Shown: piece by piece, positions 8,617 through 16,040 of the stretch
Numbering within the stretch: the first letter of the stretch is position 1
How the letters are laid out: each line of letters opens with the position of its first letter
NCBI GenBank assembly: GCA_021829645.1
Contig: JAKBPI010000026.1
Coordinates: 1 to 33,544, forward strand
DNA length: 33,544 bases
From: Actinomycetes bacterium
GTDB lineage: Bacteria; Actinomycetota; Acidimicrobiia; Acidimicrobiales; Bog-793
Direction of reading: 5' to 3'
Translations under genes and position numbers: made by a program
The notes under the pieces: model-generated
What the model saw: the letters and a program-made list of their open reading frames with translations, nothing else
What the model was told of the DNA's origin: nothing
The model's database searches: none

Positions 8617-8706
8617 CGCAACCTCATAGAACAAAGTCCATCTTTTAGTAAAACCTGCCTTATTTCAGCTCTGTTAGGGACACTGAAATCTGCGTTTGAA
8701 CTATCA

Positions 8707-8748
8707 AAAAGCGTTAAAAGCAGGGTCTTTCCTGTACAGAACGCTTTT
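8707..8748. terminator. bidirectional terminator hairpin between tRNA-Leu and the parMR-like genes
   Basis: AAAAGCGTT (8707-8715) pairs with AACGCTTTT (8740-8748). An inner AGCAGG/CCTGT pairing shortens the loop. Read leftward, the stem is followed by a T run (CTTTTTG), as in an intrinsic terminator for the actin-like operon; the plus-strand reading also ends in TTTT. It lies between two converging units. Confidence 0.6.
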
Positions 8749-8826
8749 ATACCTAAAATGAGGAATTACACGGCAGATATCGACAAGATGAGTGGACCTC
8801 AAGTCAAAATGCCGATAACTTGTTTT

Positions 8827-8858
8827 GGTAATTTTTTATACAGTTATAAAAAATTACC
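8827..8858 (-). terminator. perfect 14-bp hairpin over the stop codon of the ParR-like gene
   Basis: GGTAATTTTTTATA (8827-8840) and TATAAAAAATTACC (8845-8858) are exact inverted copies around a 4-base loop. The right arm contains the last codons of the ParR-like gene and its TAA. No T-tract follows on the minus strand, so it may act as an RNA 3'-end stabiliser, a partial terminator or a protein-binding site. Confidence 0.5.
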
Positions 8859-9266
8859 ACTTAGCTTATTGAAAAGATTTTCAGGATTTACCGTATTTAC
8901 CACGTCGTTATGCAGAGGATCTGCTTCGCTATCTTCGTGTACTTCCTCAACGCTCCCGTTGTTGGTATTACCTGCCGTCAAAGAATTTGCTGCATTTACT
9001 TCCAAGCGAGTAACTTTGTCAGCCATAGTTTTAAGAATACTTTCCAAAACTCTGACACGCTTTACAAGATTTTCAAATTCTAACTTGTCGTATTGAAGCT
9101 CTGCTTTGTTGGTGGTCTTTTCAGGAGAAGCGTTCAGGAAATTGTCTTCTAGTACCTTGAGAACTTCAGAAGTTCTTTTACGTACGGAGAGTGACTTGAG
9201 TTTTTTAATCAGTTCAGGACTAGTAATAGTCAGATTTAGTTCAAATTGCTCTTCACCCTCTGTCAT
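8844..9266 (-). CDS. ParR-like small protein: ribbon-helix-helix-like N-terminus plus coiled coil
   Basis: The 140-residue reading uses the ATG at 9266, which overlaps the stop of the actin-like gene (TAATG) and has AGGTAGG just upstream. The frame itself is open to 9293. The N-terminus has a strand-helix-helix pattern (QFELNLTI, SPELIKKLK, then RKRTSEVLKVLEDNF), compatible with a ribbon-helix-helix DNA-binding fold. A predicted coiled coil follows at about 60-95 (LVKRVRVLESIL ... VTRLEV), then an acidic Asn-rich tail. I see no specific family signature. The adaptor role (linking DNA to the filament) is inferred from size, fold pattern and tight coupling to the ParM-like gene. Confidence 0.6.
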   Translation of the reverse strand: MTEGEEQFELNLTITSPELIKKLKSLSVRKRTSEVLKVLEDNFLNASPEKTTNKAELQYDKLEFENLVKRVRVLESILKTMADKVTRLEVNAANSLTAGNTNNGSVEEVHEDSEADPLHNDVVNTVNPENLFNKLSGNFL

Positions 9267-10222
9267 TAGGCGCCTACCTGCTGGCTGGCACATCTACAGC
9301 CATTTAACGCTGCCAAAAATCCTCTCACATTTGCCGTCTGGGGGTCATCAGGTACTATGACATCAGTAGGCCAAGAAGATTGGAGTTCGGCTGCGCCTCC
9401 CCCAACTAATACAGTTCCGCTGATCTGGTGTATTCTGTTTTCCAGTTTGGCATTAATTTGACGCTCGAGTTGTGCAGCCAAAATTGATTTCCAATCGGAC
9501 CTCATTGCCACCAAAGAAACTTTTTTCCCTCTGATAACTATTTCTGTCTGGTCTCCAACTGTTTCTGCTGTCATGGGAACGTCGTAAACGGCCTCGATTT
9601 GACGGGCTACACGCTCATAAAAGTACCGCATTCCTATTTCGATAGTGCCCGCCGAGGATGGATCCACATCCATTTCGTGATTGTCGGTAATTTGACCTAT
9701 TACATAGTCGGTCGTGCGCCACCCTATGTCTACTACCAACCAATTCCCTACGGCTGCATTTGCCAGGGCCGGTATGGCAGCGGCAACCCCTTGAGGAGCC
9801 ACTAGAACATCTGATATTTTCCACTTAAAATTCGTACCATCGGGAGAAGAAACGTCCCATTCACTTGAGAGCAGTGTCTTACGTAGATCTTTTGCTTTTG
9901 TTGCATACCAGCTAAGCGGTAACCCTACAGCCAGATGGATGAGGTCTTCGCATTTCAAAGAGGCTATAGCTACTGCCAGTAAAGCGGATGAGTCTTCGTC
10001 GGCTTTATCTCGACCCCATAGCGGGGCTGCCCCTTGATTAGAAGCTGCTTCACCTACGTAATACTCTTTTTCATTGATCCGCCAGACGTGGCTGGTTCCA
10101 AAACTTCCCAAACTCACAGACTTTGGTGCAGGAATGATAAGCGCCTGAAACTTTGCTGTGGTGGCATCATCGGCGAGAGCTTTTACCCAGCCGTGACCAA
10201 CATCGACCGCTACATGCCTCAT
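9266..10222 (-). CDS. ParM/Alp-type actin-like ATPase
   Basis: I choose the ATG at 10222 (318 residues), preceded by GAAAGGA seven bases upstream; an earlier ATG at 10252 lacks spacing for a ribosome site. Actin-fold motifs appear in order: phosphate-1 VAVDVGHGWVKAL near the N-terminus, AVGLPLSWY, phosphate-2 LVVDIGWRTTDYVIG, and adenosine motif GTVLVGGGAAEL near the C-terminus. The pattern resembles plasmid segregation actins with an ALP-type N-terminal domain rather than MreB or DnaK. Such proteins polymerise with ATP and push DNA apart with a ParR partner at a centromere. The partner gene overlaps its stop. It could instead position something else in the cell. Confidence 0.75.
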   Translation of the reverse strand: MRHVAVDVGHGWVKALADDATTAKFQALIIPAPKSVSLGSFGTSHVWRINEKEYYVGEAASNQGAAPLWGRDKADEDSSALLAVAIASLKCEDLIHLAVGLPLSWYATKAKDLRKTLLSSEWDVSSPDGTNFKWKISDVLVAPQGVAAAIPALANAAVGNWLVVDIGWRTTDYVIGQITDNHEMDVDPSSAGTIEIGMRYFYERVARQIEAVYDVPMTAETVGDQTEIVIRGKKVSLVAMRSDWKSILAAQLERQINAKLENRIHQISGTVLVGGGAAELQSSWPTDVIVPDDPQTANVRGFLAALNGCRCASQQVGA

Positions 10223-10252
10223 ATTGACGTCCTTTCCAGGGTATACAAGCAT

Positions 10253-10645
10253 CCTTTAACTGCCGGGAATCATATGAAATCCCAACATGTATGCTATACC
10301 TCATAATTTATTTGTAAATAAAAAAAAGGGTTCTATTTGAAACTTTTAGTACAAAAATCCACTCTTGTCCCATATCTACTCCTTGATAGCCCTATACGAC
10401 TGATTGCATAATCGACTTTTCTTACCACCCAAGACAGTTCCACTTTGCTTCAAATCGCTTATGCCACGCATTATCACCGATCCGGGAAAGAAGACATAAT
10501 AGAGCACTGAAATAAAACTCTAACAACACTGCTTTTGAATTGCAGGATCAAAGACTGTCTTTTTATCTCAGTTCCTAAAAAATTTTATATGGGAAAATCT
10601 CATTAAAGCTAGCGCTTAGGGAAAATATAAGGTAGCTTCTATAGA
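10253..10645. other. 393-bp divergent intergenic region, candidate promoters / centromere
   Basis: It separates the start of the actin-like gene from the start of the M23-like gene. In ParMRC systems the centromere lies upstream of parM as iterated ParR sites. By eye I find no array of direct repeats, only GTAT-AGC-ATAC (minus strand, near 10289-10299) and the near-palindrome TTATTTGTAAATAA (10308-10321). It is AT-rich and should carry both promoters. Confidence 0.4.
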
Positions 10646-11923
10646 ATGGCAGCGATCACGATCAAAACCCGTTCCGCAAAGCCCAAAAAAACGGCCCTGT
10701 TTTTGACAGAAATTGCTTTATTTGCTTTGTTGATTGCGGTATCGCTAAGTTATGCGTACATTCCCTCCCGCGCGTCTGCCAGCATCAACACAGACAGGTC
10801 TACCGAGCAGCAACTGGAAAATAGAATTGCTCAGGATGGCAATTTGATACAAAATTTAGTCACAAAACTCACTATGTATCAGGAAAAGGACTACACCCTG
10901 TCGCATAACGAAAAATCGCTGCAAAAAACTTTGCTCTTAGACCGCAAAAGTCAAATCCAAGCAGCAAAACGCCTCAGACAAGTGGCAATAGAATCTTATG
11001 TCGGCATAGACGCACAACAAAGCAATTCCGGAAGTATTCTTTCAGTCTCCAATACGAACGCATCAGTAGCATCCGTATATGCAGGCGTCGCCAGTGACAC
11101 CTTGAACAGCGCTATATCACAACTGCAAATTGCCAGAGCAAGAACGCGAACTGCCAGTACCGAATTGACCAAGACACAGAAAGCGTTAAACAAAACCATC
11201 CTGGCGTTGCAAGCAAAAAAGGCAGCTGCTGACGCTGCTATAGCGGCTGACGACTCTATGCTACACCAGGTTAAAGGTAATATACAGCTGATTCTTGCTC
11301 AGGAAGCACAAAGACACTTAGCAGAGCAGCGACAAGCAGAGCTCATCTTGGCCCACAGAGCGGAGGCAACAGCGGCAGCCAACCCCGTGCCCCCGCCCGT
11401 GCCCCGTCATGCTGTGGCGAGTACGGTTATTAGCAGCACCGGAACCTATGCCAACCCGTTGCGATCCGTAGCAGCTCTCACCCCTGACCGCATCGATCAG
11501 GGAGTAGATTACAGCGGTTACGGTCCCATCTATGCCATAGGTGATGCGGTTATCCTGAGCACCTACAACGGTGGCTGGCCGGGCGGAGCTTATATCTGTT
11601 ACAGATTAACGGCCGGTCCAGCGGCTGGACTCGTCGTATACGCGGCAGAAGACATCAATCCGACAGTTCAAGTTGGACAAAGCGTGAATGCCAATACCGT
11701 GATAGGCGACGCCTACGAAGGTCCGGATGGCATTGAAACAGGATGGGCCGCCCCGGCGGCAGACGGATTGACCATGGCTGCGGCAAATGGACAATTTTAC
11801 GGTTCCAACTCAACGGCTTTCGGCGCTAATTTCTCCCAACTGCTCCAGTCTCTGGGCGCACCGGGGGGGGTGCCGCAAAACCCGCCGACGGGAGCCGTAC
11901 CACCCGGATGGCCTGTCTTCTAA
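10646..11923 (+). CDS. secreted/anchored coiled-coil protein with degenerate M23-like domain
   Basis: A 425-residue envelope protein. A basic N-terminus is followed by one hydrophobic segment (about 17-37) ending near RASAS, a signal peptide or anchor. A long Ala/Gln-rich helical region (about 50-240) should form a coiled coil. The C-terminal ~160 residues resemble the lysostaphin/M23 fold: DRIDQGVDYSG at the place of the zinc-binding HxGxD motif, and VYAAEDINPTVQVGQSVNANTVIG at the place of the HxH motif. The zinc-ligand histidines are replaced (Gln, and Ala/Glu), so it is probably non-catalytic, like scaffold or amidase-activator members (EnvC, PcsB-like). The tail is rich in Gly and Pro. 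It is divergent from the actin-like cassette. Confidence 0.65.
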   Translation: MAAITIKTRSAKPKKTALFLTEIALFALLIAVSLSYAYIPSRASASINTDRSTEQQLENRIAQDGNLIQNLVTKLTMYQEKDYTLSHNEKSLQKTLLLDRKSQIQAAKRLRQVAIESYVGIDAQQSNSGSILSVSNTNASVASVYAGVASDTLNSAISQLQIARARTRTASTELTKTQKALNKTILALQAKKAAADAAIAADDSMLHQVKGNIQLILAQEAQRHLAEQRQAELILAHRAEATAAANPVPPPVPRHAVASTVISSTGTYANPLRSVAALTPDRIDQGVDYSGYGPIYAIGDAVILSTYNGGWPGGAYICYRLTAGPAAGLVVYAAEDINPTVQVGQSVNANTVIGDAYEGPDGIETGWAAPAADGLTMAAANGQFYGSNSTAFGANFSQLLQSLGAPGGVPQNPPTGAVPPGWPVF

Positions 11924-11927
11924 CCCC

Positions 11928-12911
11928 TTACCACCTGTAGTGAACTTGGGGCGCTATTTTCTCTCTGTAGATACTTTGCAATCGCGATATCAGGTCTTGA
12001 TCCAAAACCCCCAGTTCGCCTGCTTTAGCGTTTTCTGTCGCCTGTAACGGAGTTTTTGCCCCAGGTATAACCGTCGTCACTCCGGGGTGTGAATAACAAA
12101 ATCGCAGTGCTAAATGTACCAAAGAGTCGTTGTCACCAAGAAGGCTTTTCAACTCTTCAACTACAGCCAAACCGGTCTCAAAATCGACCCCAGCAAAAGT
12201 TTCTCCCACATCAAAAGCTTCTCCATGCCTGTTGAAGTTCCTGTGATCATCTTCTGAGAAAATAGTATCTCTGGTTATTTTCCCGGTTAGAAGACCTGAG
12301 GCAAGCGGGACTCTCGCAATTACTCCGACACCTGCCTCATGTGCGGCATCCAGAAAGCGGTCCGCCGGACGCTGTCGAAAGATATTATAAATAATTTGCA
12401 CACTCACCACATTGGGAAAGTCCAAAGCCTTTAGACCTTCTTCTACCCGTTCCACACTCACGCCGTAATTACGTATTTTTCCCGCCGTCCGGAGATCGTC
12501 CAAAGCAGCAAAAACTTCCGGGTGGTAAAAAAGGTCGGTCGGTGGACAGTGCAGTTGCACGAGATCCAAACAATCGGTTTCCAAGTTCTCTCTGCTGCGT
12601 TCTATCCAAGACGTCAAATTCTCAGGACTATACGCCTCAACACTTTGCTTTTCAGCCCTACGACCTGCTTTTGTGGCAATAAAAATGTCTCCCGACGTTT
12701 CCTTTTTGAGTTTTGCCACAAGTCTTTCGCTTCTGCCGTCACCATAGACATCGGCGGTATCAAAAAAAGTTATTCCCGCTTCGTAGGCCGCCAAAAGGGC
12801 GGCATAAGACGATGAGTCATCGACTTCCCCCCAACTTCCCCCTATGGCCCAGGCTCCAAAACCTATAACGCTTACCGCTCTGTCAATTCTTCCTATCGTA
12901 CGAAATTCCAT
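11928..12911 (-). CDS. aldo/keto reductase
   Basis: A 327-residue NADPH-dependent (beta/alpha)8 oxidoreductase. The start EFRTIGRIDRAVSVIGFGAW is typical. The catalytic tetrad is visible: Asp and Tyr in FFDTADVYGDG, Lys in IFIATKAGRRAE, and His in LVQLHCPP. The C-terminal cofactor-binding segment TTVIPGAKTPLQATENAKA is also present. It resembles YdjG/GSP69-like soluble reductases; the substrate cannot be told from sequence. It ends four bases after the convergent M23-like gene and diverges from sodA. There is no strong Shine-Dalgarno sequence upstream. Confidence 0.9.
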   Translation of the reverse strand: MEFRTIGRIDRAVSVIGFGAWAIGGSWGEVDDSSSYAALLAAYEAGITFFDTADVYGDGRSERLVAKLKKETSGDIFIATKAGRRAEKQSVEAYSPENLTSWIERSRENLETDCLDLVQLHCPPTDLFYHPEVFAALDDLRTAGKIRNYGVSVERVEEGLKALDFPNVVSVQIIYNIFRQRPADRFLDAAHEAGVGVIARVPLASGLLTGKITRDTIFSEDDHRNFNRHGEAFDVGETFAGVDFETGLAVVEELKSLLGDNDSLVHLALRFCYSHPGVTTVIPGAKTPLQATENAKAGELGVLDQDLISRLQSIYREKIAPQVHYRW

Positions 12912-13137
12912 ACTTTACAACTTAGCGTAACGGAATGGAAATTAGGATGTAATTTTTCGAAACTTATCATAATAGAGCAATAGTTGAAGAAAAACTCCTG
13001 TTGTGTTTGGAGTTCTCTCTTGCCTGTTATCAATACTGCAATATTTCCCAGAGGAGAAATGACTCCTGAAATATCCAAACAAAGACATTGCTGATAGTAT
13101 GACAGTGAGAACATAAATCAGATAAAAGGAGTGACGC

Positions 13138-13743
13138 ATGACATACCAACTACCAGAACTACCCTATGACTACAGTGCCTTGGAACCCCACATTTCAGGA
13201 CATATTATTGAATTACACCATGACAAACACCATAATGCTTACGTACAAGGAGCCAATACCACTCTGGATAAGCTAGAAGCCGCTAGAGGCCAAAATGAAT
13301 ATGGCGGCATCGTAGGGCTGGAAAAAACTCTGGCGTTCAACGTATCCGGACACATCCTTCACTCTATCTACTGGACCAACATGTCACCAGACGGAGGGGG
13401 AACCCCGGAAGGAGAACTTTCTCTGGCGATCAGTGAAGCTTTTGGCGGATTCGACAACTTCAAAAGCCAACTCACCCAAGCCACCGCCACCGTGCAGGGA
13501 TCTGGATGGGGAGCTCTTGCTTGGGAGCCGCTGGGAAAGCGTCTCGTCATCGAACAGATATACGACCACCAAGGCAACAACGCTCAAGGCGCCATACCGC
13601 TTTTGGTAATAGACGTTTGGGAGCACGCCTTCTATCTGCAATACAAGAATGTCAAAGCAGACTACATTTCGGCTTTCTGGAACCTTGTCAACTGGCAAGA
13701 CGTGGCAAAGCGTTACACACAAGCAAAGTCAATCGCCATTTAA
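13138..13743 (+). CDS. sodA: superoxide dismutase (Mn/Fe family)
   Basis: A 201-residue cytosolic enzyme that dismutates superoxide to hydrogen peroxide and oxygen. The four metal ligands are visible: His27 in IELHHDKHH, the His of ILHSIYW, and Asp and His in [13 protein letters not shown]. Family blocks [24 protein letters not shown] and the C-terminal FWNLVNW are intact. Metal preference (Mn or Fe) cannot be assigned safely. A good AAAGGAG lies six bases before the ATG. A strong hairpin follows at 13757-13792. Confidence 0.95.
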   Translation: MTYQLPELPYDYSALEPHISGHIIELHHDKHHNAYVQGANTTLDKLEAARGQNEYGGIVGLEKTLAFNVSGHILHSIYWTNMSPDGGGTPEGELSLAISEAFGGFDNFKSQLTQATATVQGSGWGALAWEPLGKRLVIEQIYDHQGNNAQGAIPLLVIDVWEHAFYLQYKNVKADYISAFWNLVNWQDVAKRYTQAKSIAI

Positions 13744-13756
13744 TAAACACATTAAG

Positions 13757-13792
13757 AGAGAGCGCCCGTATTCTTATATGCGGGTGCTCTCT
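13757..13792. terminator. terminator hairpin between sodA and the ABC ATPase
   Basis: AGAGAGCGCCCGTAT (13757-13771) pairs with ATGCGGGTGCTCTCT (13778-13792) over 15 positions, two of them G-U, with a 6-base loop. It sits between two convergent genes and can serve both. Confidence 0.75.
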
Positions 13793-13806
13793 CCTCTATA
13801 AAACTC

Positions 13807-14610
13807 TTAAGACCGGTGCTTCACAAAGGCCTGCCAACGTCCACTGTTTTGAGTAACGCTAATAGGTGCCTCATATAAATCACTCAAATTGGCATTCGTC
13901 AATATTTCTTCCAAAGGCCCTGACGCTACGACCAATCCGTCCTTCAACAACATTGCGTGCGTCAAAGAGGCGGGGAGCTCTTCTAGGTAGTGAGCCACAT
14001 AAACACTGGCCCTCATAATATTTGATTCCGCTAAATGATCCACCGCCAGAAGTAGTTTTTCCCTTGCCGGAAAATCCAGTCCTACACAAGGTTCGTCAAA
14101 CAAGAAAAGCTCATGCCGAATAAGCAGAGATCTTGCAATCAAAATGCGTTGCTTTTCCCCCTGCGAACAGGAGCCAAACGCTCTTTTAGCTAAGTCCTTG
14201 CACCCTACGGCTTCTAAAGCCGTCAACGCGTTTTGTTTATCGTCAGTTTCGAATTGATCCCACCATGGTGCCAGTACGTTTTTCTTGCCCGTCAGCACGA
14301 TGTCCAGCACAGAACTGCCCATGGGCAGTGTTTCTATTAAGCGTTGATTGACGGCAGATACACTTTCCCGCAATTTTCTGATGTCGTCTTTACCGAATTG
14401 CCAACCAAGTACCTTTACAGCGCCAGTCGTGGGGTGTGTCTCACCGGCGATAACAGATAGAAGAGTTGATTTCCCTGCGCCGTTCGGTCCCAACAAGGCA
14501 TGGTGTTCACCTGCTAAAATCTCTAAAGACAGAGGGCCTAAGATGCGAACTCCCGATCGCATGACCGAGACTGCGCTCAGTGAAACCATGCTATTCATTC
14601 TCAAAACCAT
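13807..14610 (-). CDS. ABC transporter ATP-binding protein, orphan
   Basis: A 267-residue ATPase with Walker A GPNGAGKST, a Q-loop-like VNQRL, signature CSQGEKQR, Walker B LFLFDEP followed by CVGLD, and H-loop VAHYLEE. In the signature motif, Cys-Ser replaces the usual Leu-Ser. No permease or binding-protein gene lies nearby, so its partner is elsewhere or it is a soluble-type ATPase of the YlmA-like group. The start is uncertain: ATGs at 14610, 14598 and 14589 are all possible and none has a clear ribosome site. Substrate unknown. Confidence 0.85.
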   Translation of the reverse strand: MVLRMNSMVSLSAVSVMRSGVRILGPLSLEILAGEHHALLGPNGAGKSTLLSVIAGETHPTTGAVKVLGWQFGKDDIRKLRESVSAVNQRLIETLPMGSSVLDIVLTGKKNVLAPWWDQFETDDKQNALTALEAVGCKDLAKRAFGSCSQGEKQRILIARSLLIRHELFLFDEPCVGLDFPAREKLLLAVDHLAESNIMRASVYVAHYLEELPASLTHAMLLKDGLVVASGPLEEILTNANLSDLYEAPISVTQNSGRWQAFVKHRS

Positions 14611-14687
14611 TGGTTTTTATATTACGCATGCATTACCTTTATCAACTTACTCACCATACCAAAAACACTTTCATGGCCCAAAAAGTT

Positions 14688-14721
14688 ATAGGCGATACGA
14701 AAACAAGTCCGTATCGCCTAT
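14688..14721. terminator. hairpin downstream of yceI
   Basis: ATAGGCGATACG (14688-14699) and CGTATCGCCTAT (14710-14721) are exact inverted copies with a 10-base loop, just beyond the yceI stop on the minus strand. There is no long T-tract. It probably ends the yceI transcript before the ABC ATPase gene. Confidence 0.6.
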
Positions 14722-14738
14722 CGAGACTAGCAAAATGC

Positions 14739-15302
14739 TTATTGCTGAATGGCCTCTATGTCAATTTCTATTTTGACTTCTTTGCCAATCAAAACACCGC
14801 CTGTTTCCAACAAGACGTTGGTTTTTAGACCAAAGTCTTCTCTGTTTATTTCTGCTGTGGCAGATAGTCCTATTCTCTTGTTGCCGTATGGGTCAGTCCC
14901 ACCTCCACCGAATTCTACGGTCAACGGCACATCTTTTGTTACACCGTTGATACTGAGCTGGCCTTCCAGAATCCACTTGTCTCCTTTTCTGACAACCTTG
15001 TTTCCCGAGTAAGTCATTTCTGGATTCTTGGCGATATCAAAAAAATCTCCTGATCTTAGGTGTTCGTCGCGCTGGGCTTCCCCTGTATCTACGCTTTCCA
15101 ACTTGATGGAGACTGCCACTGAAGAGTTTTCCACATCGTCGGCTACTGATATTTCGCCTTCGAAATCTTTAAAACTCCCTCGCACTTTGGAAACCATCAT
15201 GTGCTTTACGACAAAGCCCACTACAGAGTGCGATTTGTCTATGACATACTTTCCGGGGGCGGGAACTTCTGCTCCGTCCACTATACGTACTACTTCTGAC
15301 AT
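14739..15302 (-). CDS. YceI family lipid/isoprenoid-binding protein
   Basis: A 187-residue lipocalin-like protein. The family landmarks are PGKYVIDKSHSVVGFVVKHM, the GEI strand, RDEHLRSGDFFDIAKNPEMTY, LSINGVTKDVPLTVEF and REDFGLKTN. It has no signal peptide, so it is probably cytoplasmic, unlike E. coli YceI. Family members bind polyisoprenoid or fatty-acid-like ligands and are often stress-induced. The start is well fixed by AGGAGG five bases before the ATG. It diverges from a MarR gene, and its promoter carries a palindrome (15348-15359), so repression by that MarR protein is likely. Confidence 0.9.
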   Translation of the reverse strand: MSEVVRIVDGAEVPAPGKYVIDKSHSVVGFVVKHMMVSKVRGSFKDFEGEISVADDVENSSVAVSIKLESVDTGEAQRDEHLRSGDFFDIAKNPEMTYSGNKVVRKGDKWILEGQLSINGVTKDVPLTVEFGGGGTDPYGNKRIGLSATAEINREDFGLKTNVLLETGGVLIGKEVKIEIDIEAIQQ

Positions 15303-15330
15303 TATTACCTCCTGTTTGTTTTCTAAAATA

Positions 15331-15359
15331 ACAATACCTTACAAATATTGCGCGCGCAA
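15331..15359 (-). promoter_or_regulatory. yceI promoter with overlapping palindromic operator
   Basis: On the minus strand, TTGCGC (15359-15354) and TATTGT (15336-15331) form -35 and -10 boxes with a 17-base spacer. The perfect 12-bp palindrome TTGCGCGCGCAA (15348-15359) covers the -35 box. Its size and symmetry suit a winged-helix dimer such as the divergent MarR protein. Confidence 0.65.
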
Positions 15360-15385
15360 CTATTTTATAGTGTAAAATATAGTAC

Positions 15386-15922
15386 GTGTCAGATAATGTA
15401 ACAAAATTAATAAAAGCAGAGATCAACACCGACGAAGATGGGGATGCAGAAAAGCTCTTTTCGGACATAGACCGCATCACTCTTATAGGACTCATATTTG
15501 AAACAGCGTCAGGCCTGCGGCACAACTTATCCGGTACGGTGGAGTGCGAAATAGGAGTAGGCGGGCAATCCTTTGAAATAATGATCAGGTTGCTCAGGAC
15601 GCCATCGTATCGACTCAGAATGACTGATTTAGCAGCCCAGACTGGTCTCAGTCCAAGCGGTTTGAGTCGCGCTGTTGACAAATTGGTGGAGGCAGGACAC
15701 GTCAGACGCGAAGACTGCACTCAAGACAGACGCGGATCTTACGCAACTCTCACAGAGCTGGGAATAAGACAGGCTGAAATTGCCTTGATCAAACACAAAC
15801 AGGATATTGACAGCTTGCTCTTTGGGGTGTTACGACCGCAAGAAGAGGAAAAACTGGTCAAATTGCTGACAAAGTTACGGAACCGCGTTTACCCCAACGC
15901 TGTTGTGGGCGCTGAAGCCTAA
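15386..15922 (+). CDS. MarR family transcriptional regulator
   Basis: A 178-residue winged-helix repressor. A non-conserved N-terminal extension (about 1-35) is followed by the dimerisation helix, the recognition region MTDLAAQTGLSPSGLSRAVDKLVEAGHV, and the wing containing DRRGSYATLTELG; all are typical MarR features. It starts with a GTG at 15386. TAAAAT lies only about eight bases upstream and there is no Shine-Dalgarno sequence, so the transcript may be leaderless. The gene diverges from yceI, its likely target; autoregulation through the shared palindrome is expected. The ligand is unknown. Confidence 0.9.
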   Translation: MSDNVTKLIKAEINTDEDGDAEKLFSDIDRITLIGLIFETASGLRHNLSGTVECEIGVGGQSFEIMIRLLRTPSYRLRMTDLAAQTGLSPSGLSRAVDKLVEAGHVRREDCTQDRRGSYATLTELGIRQAEIALIKHKQDIDSLLFGVLRPQEEEKLVKLLTKLRNRVYPNAVVGAEA

Positions 15923-16040
15923 GCTTTACATTTATTACCCAGAGTAGCTAAGATATGTCTGCGATGCTTTAAGCCGGTCGGCTGATACGATAAAGTATTG
16001 TAGTTCGCATAGTCAAATATTACTAAGGTGGAATGATTGG

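Noticed and set aside
8524-9096. Plus-strand frame running through tRNA-Leu into the ParR-like gene
   Set aside because: It contains the tRNA gene and two hairpins, and overlaps the better-supported minus-strand gene.
15169-15720. Minus-strand frame opposite the MarR gene
   Set aside because: It crosses the intergenic promoter and overlaps both real genes; no family pattern.
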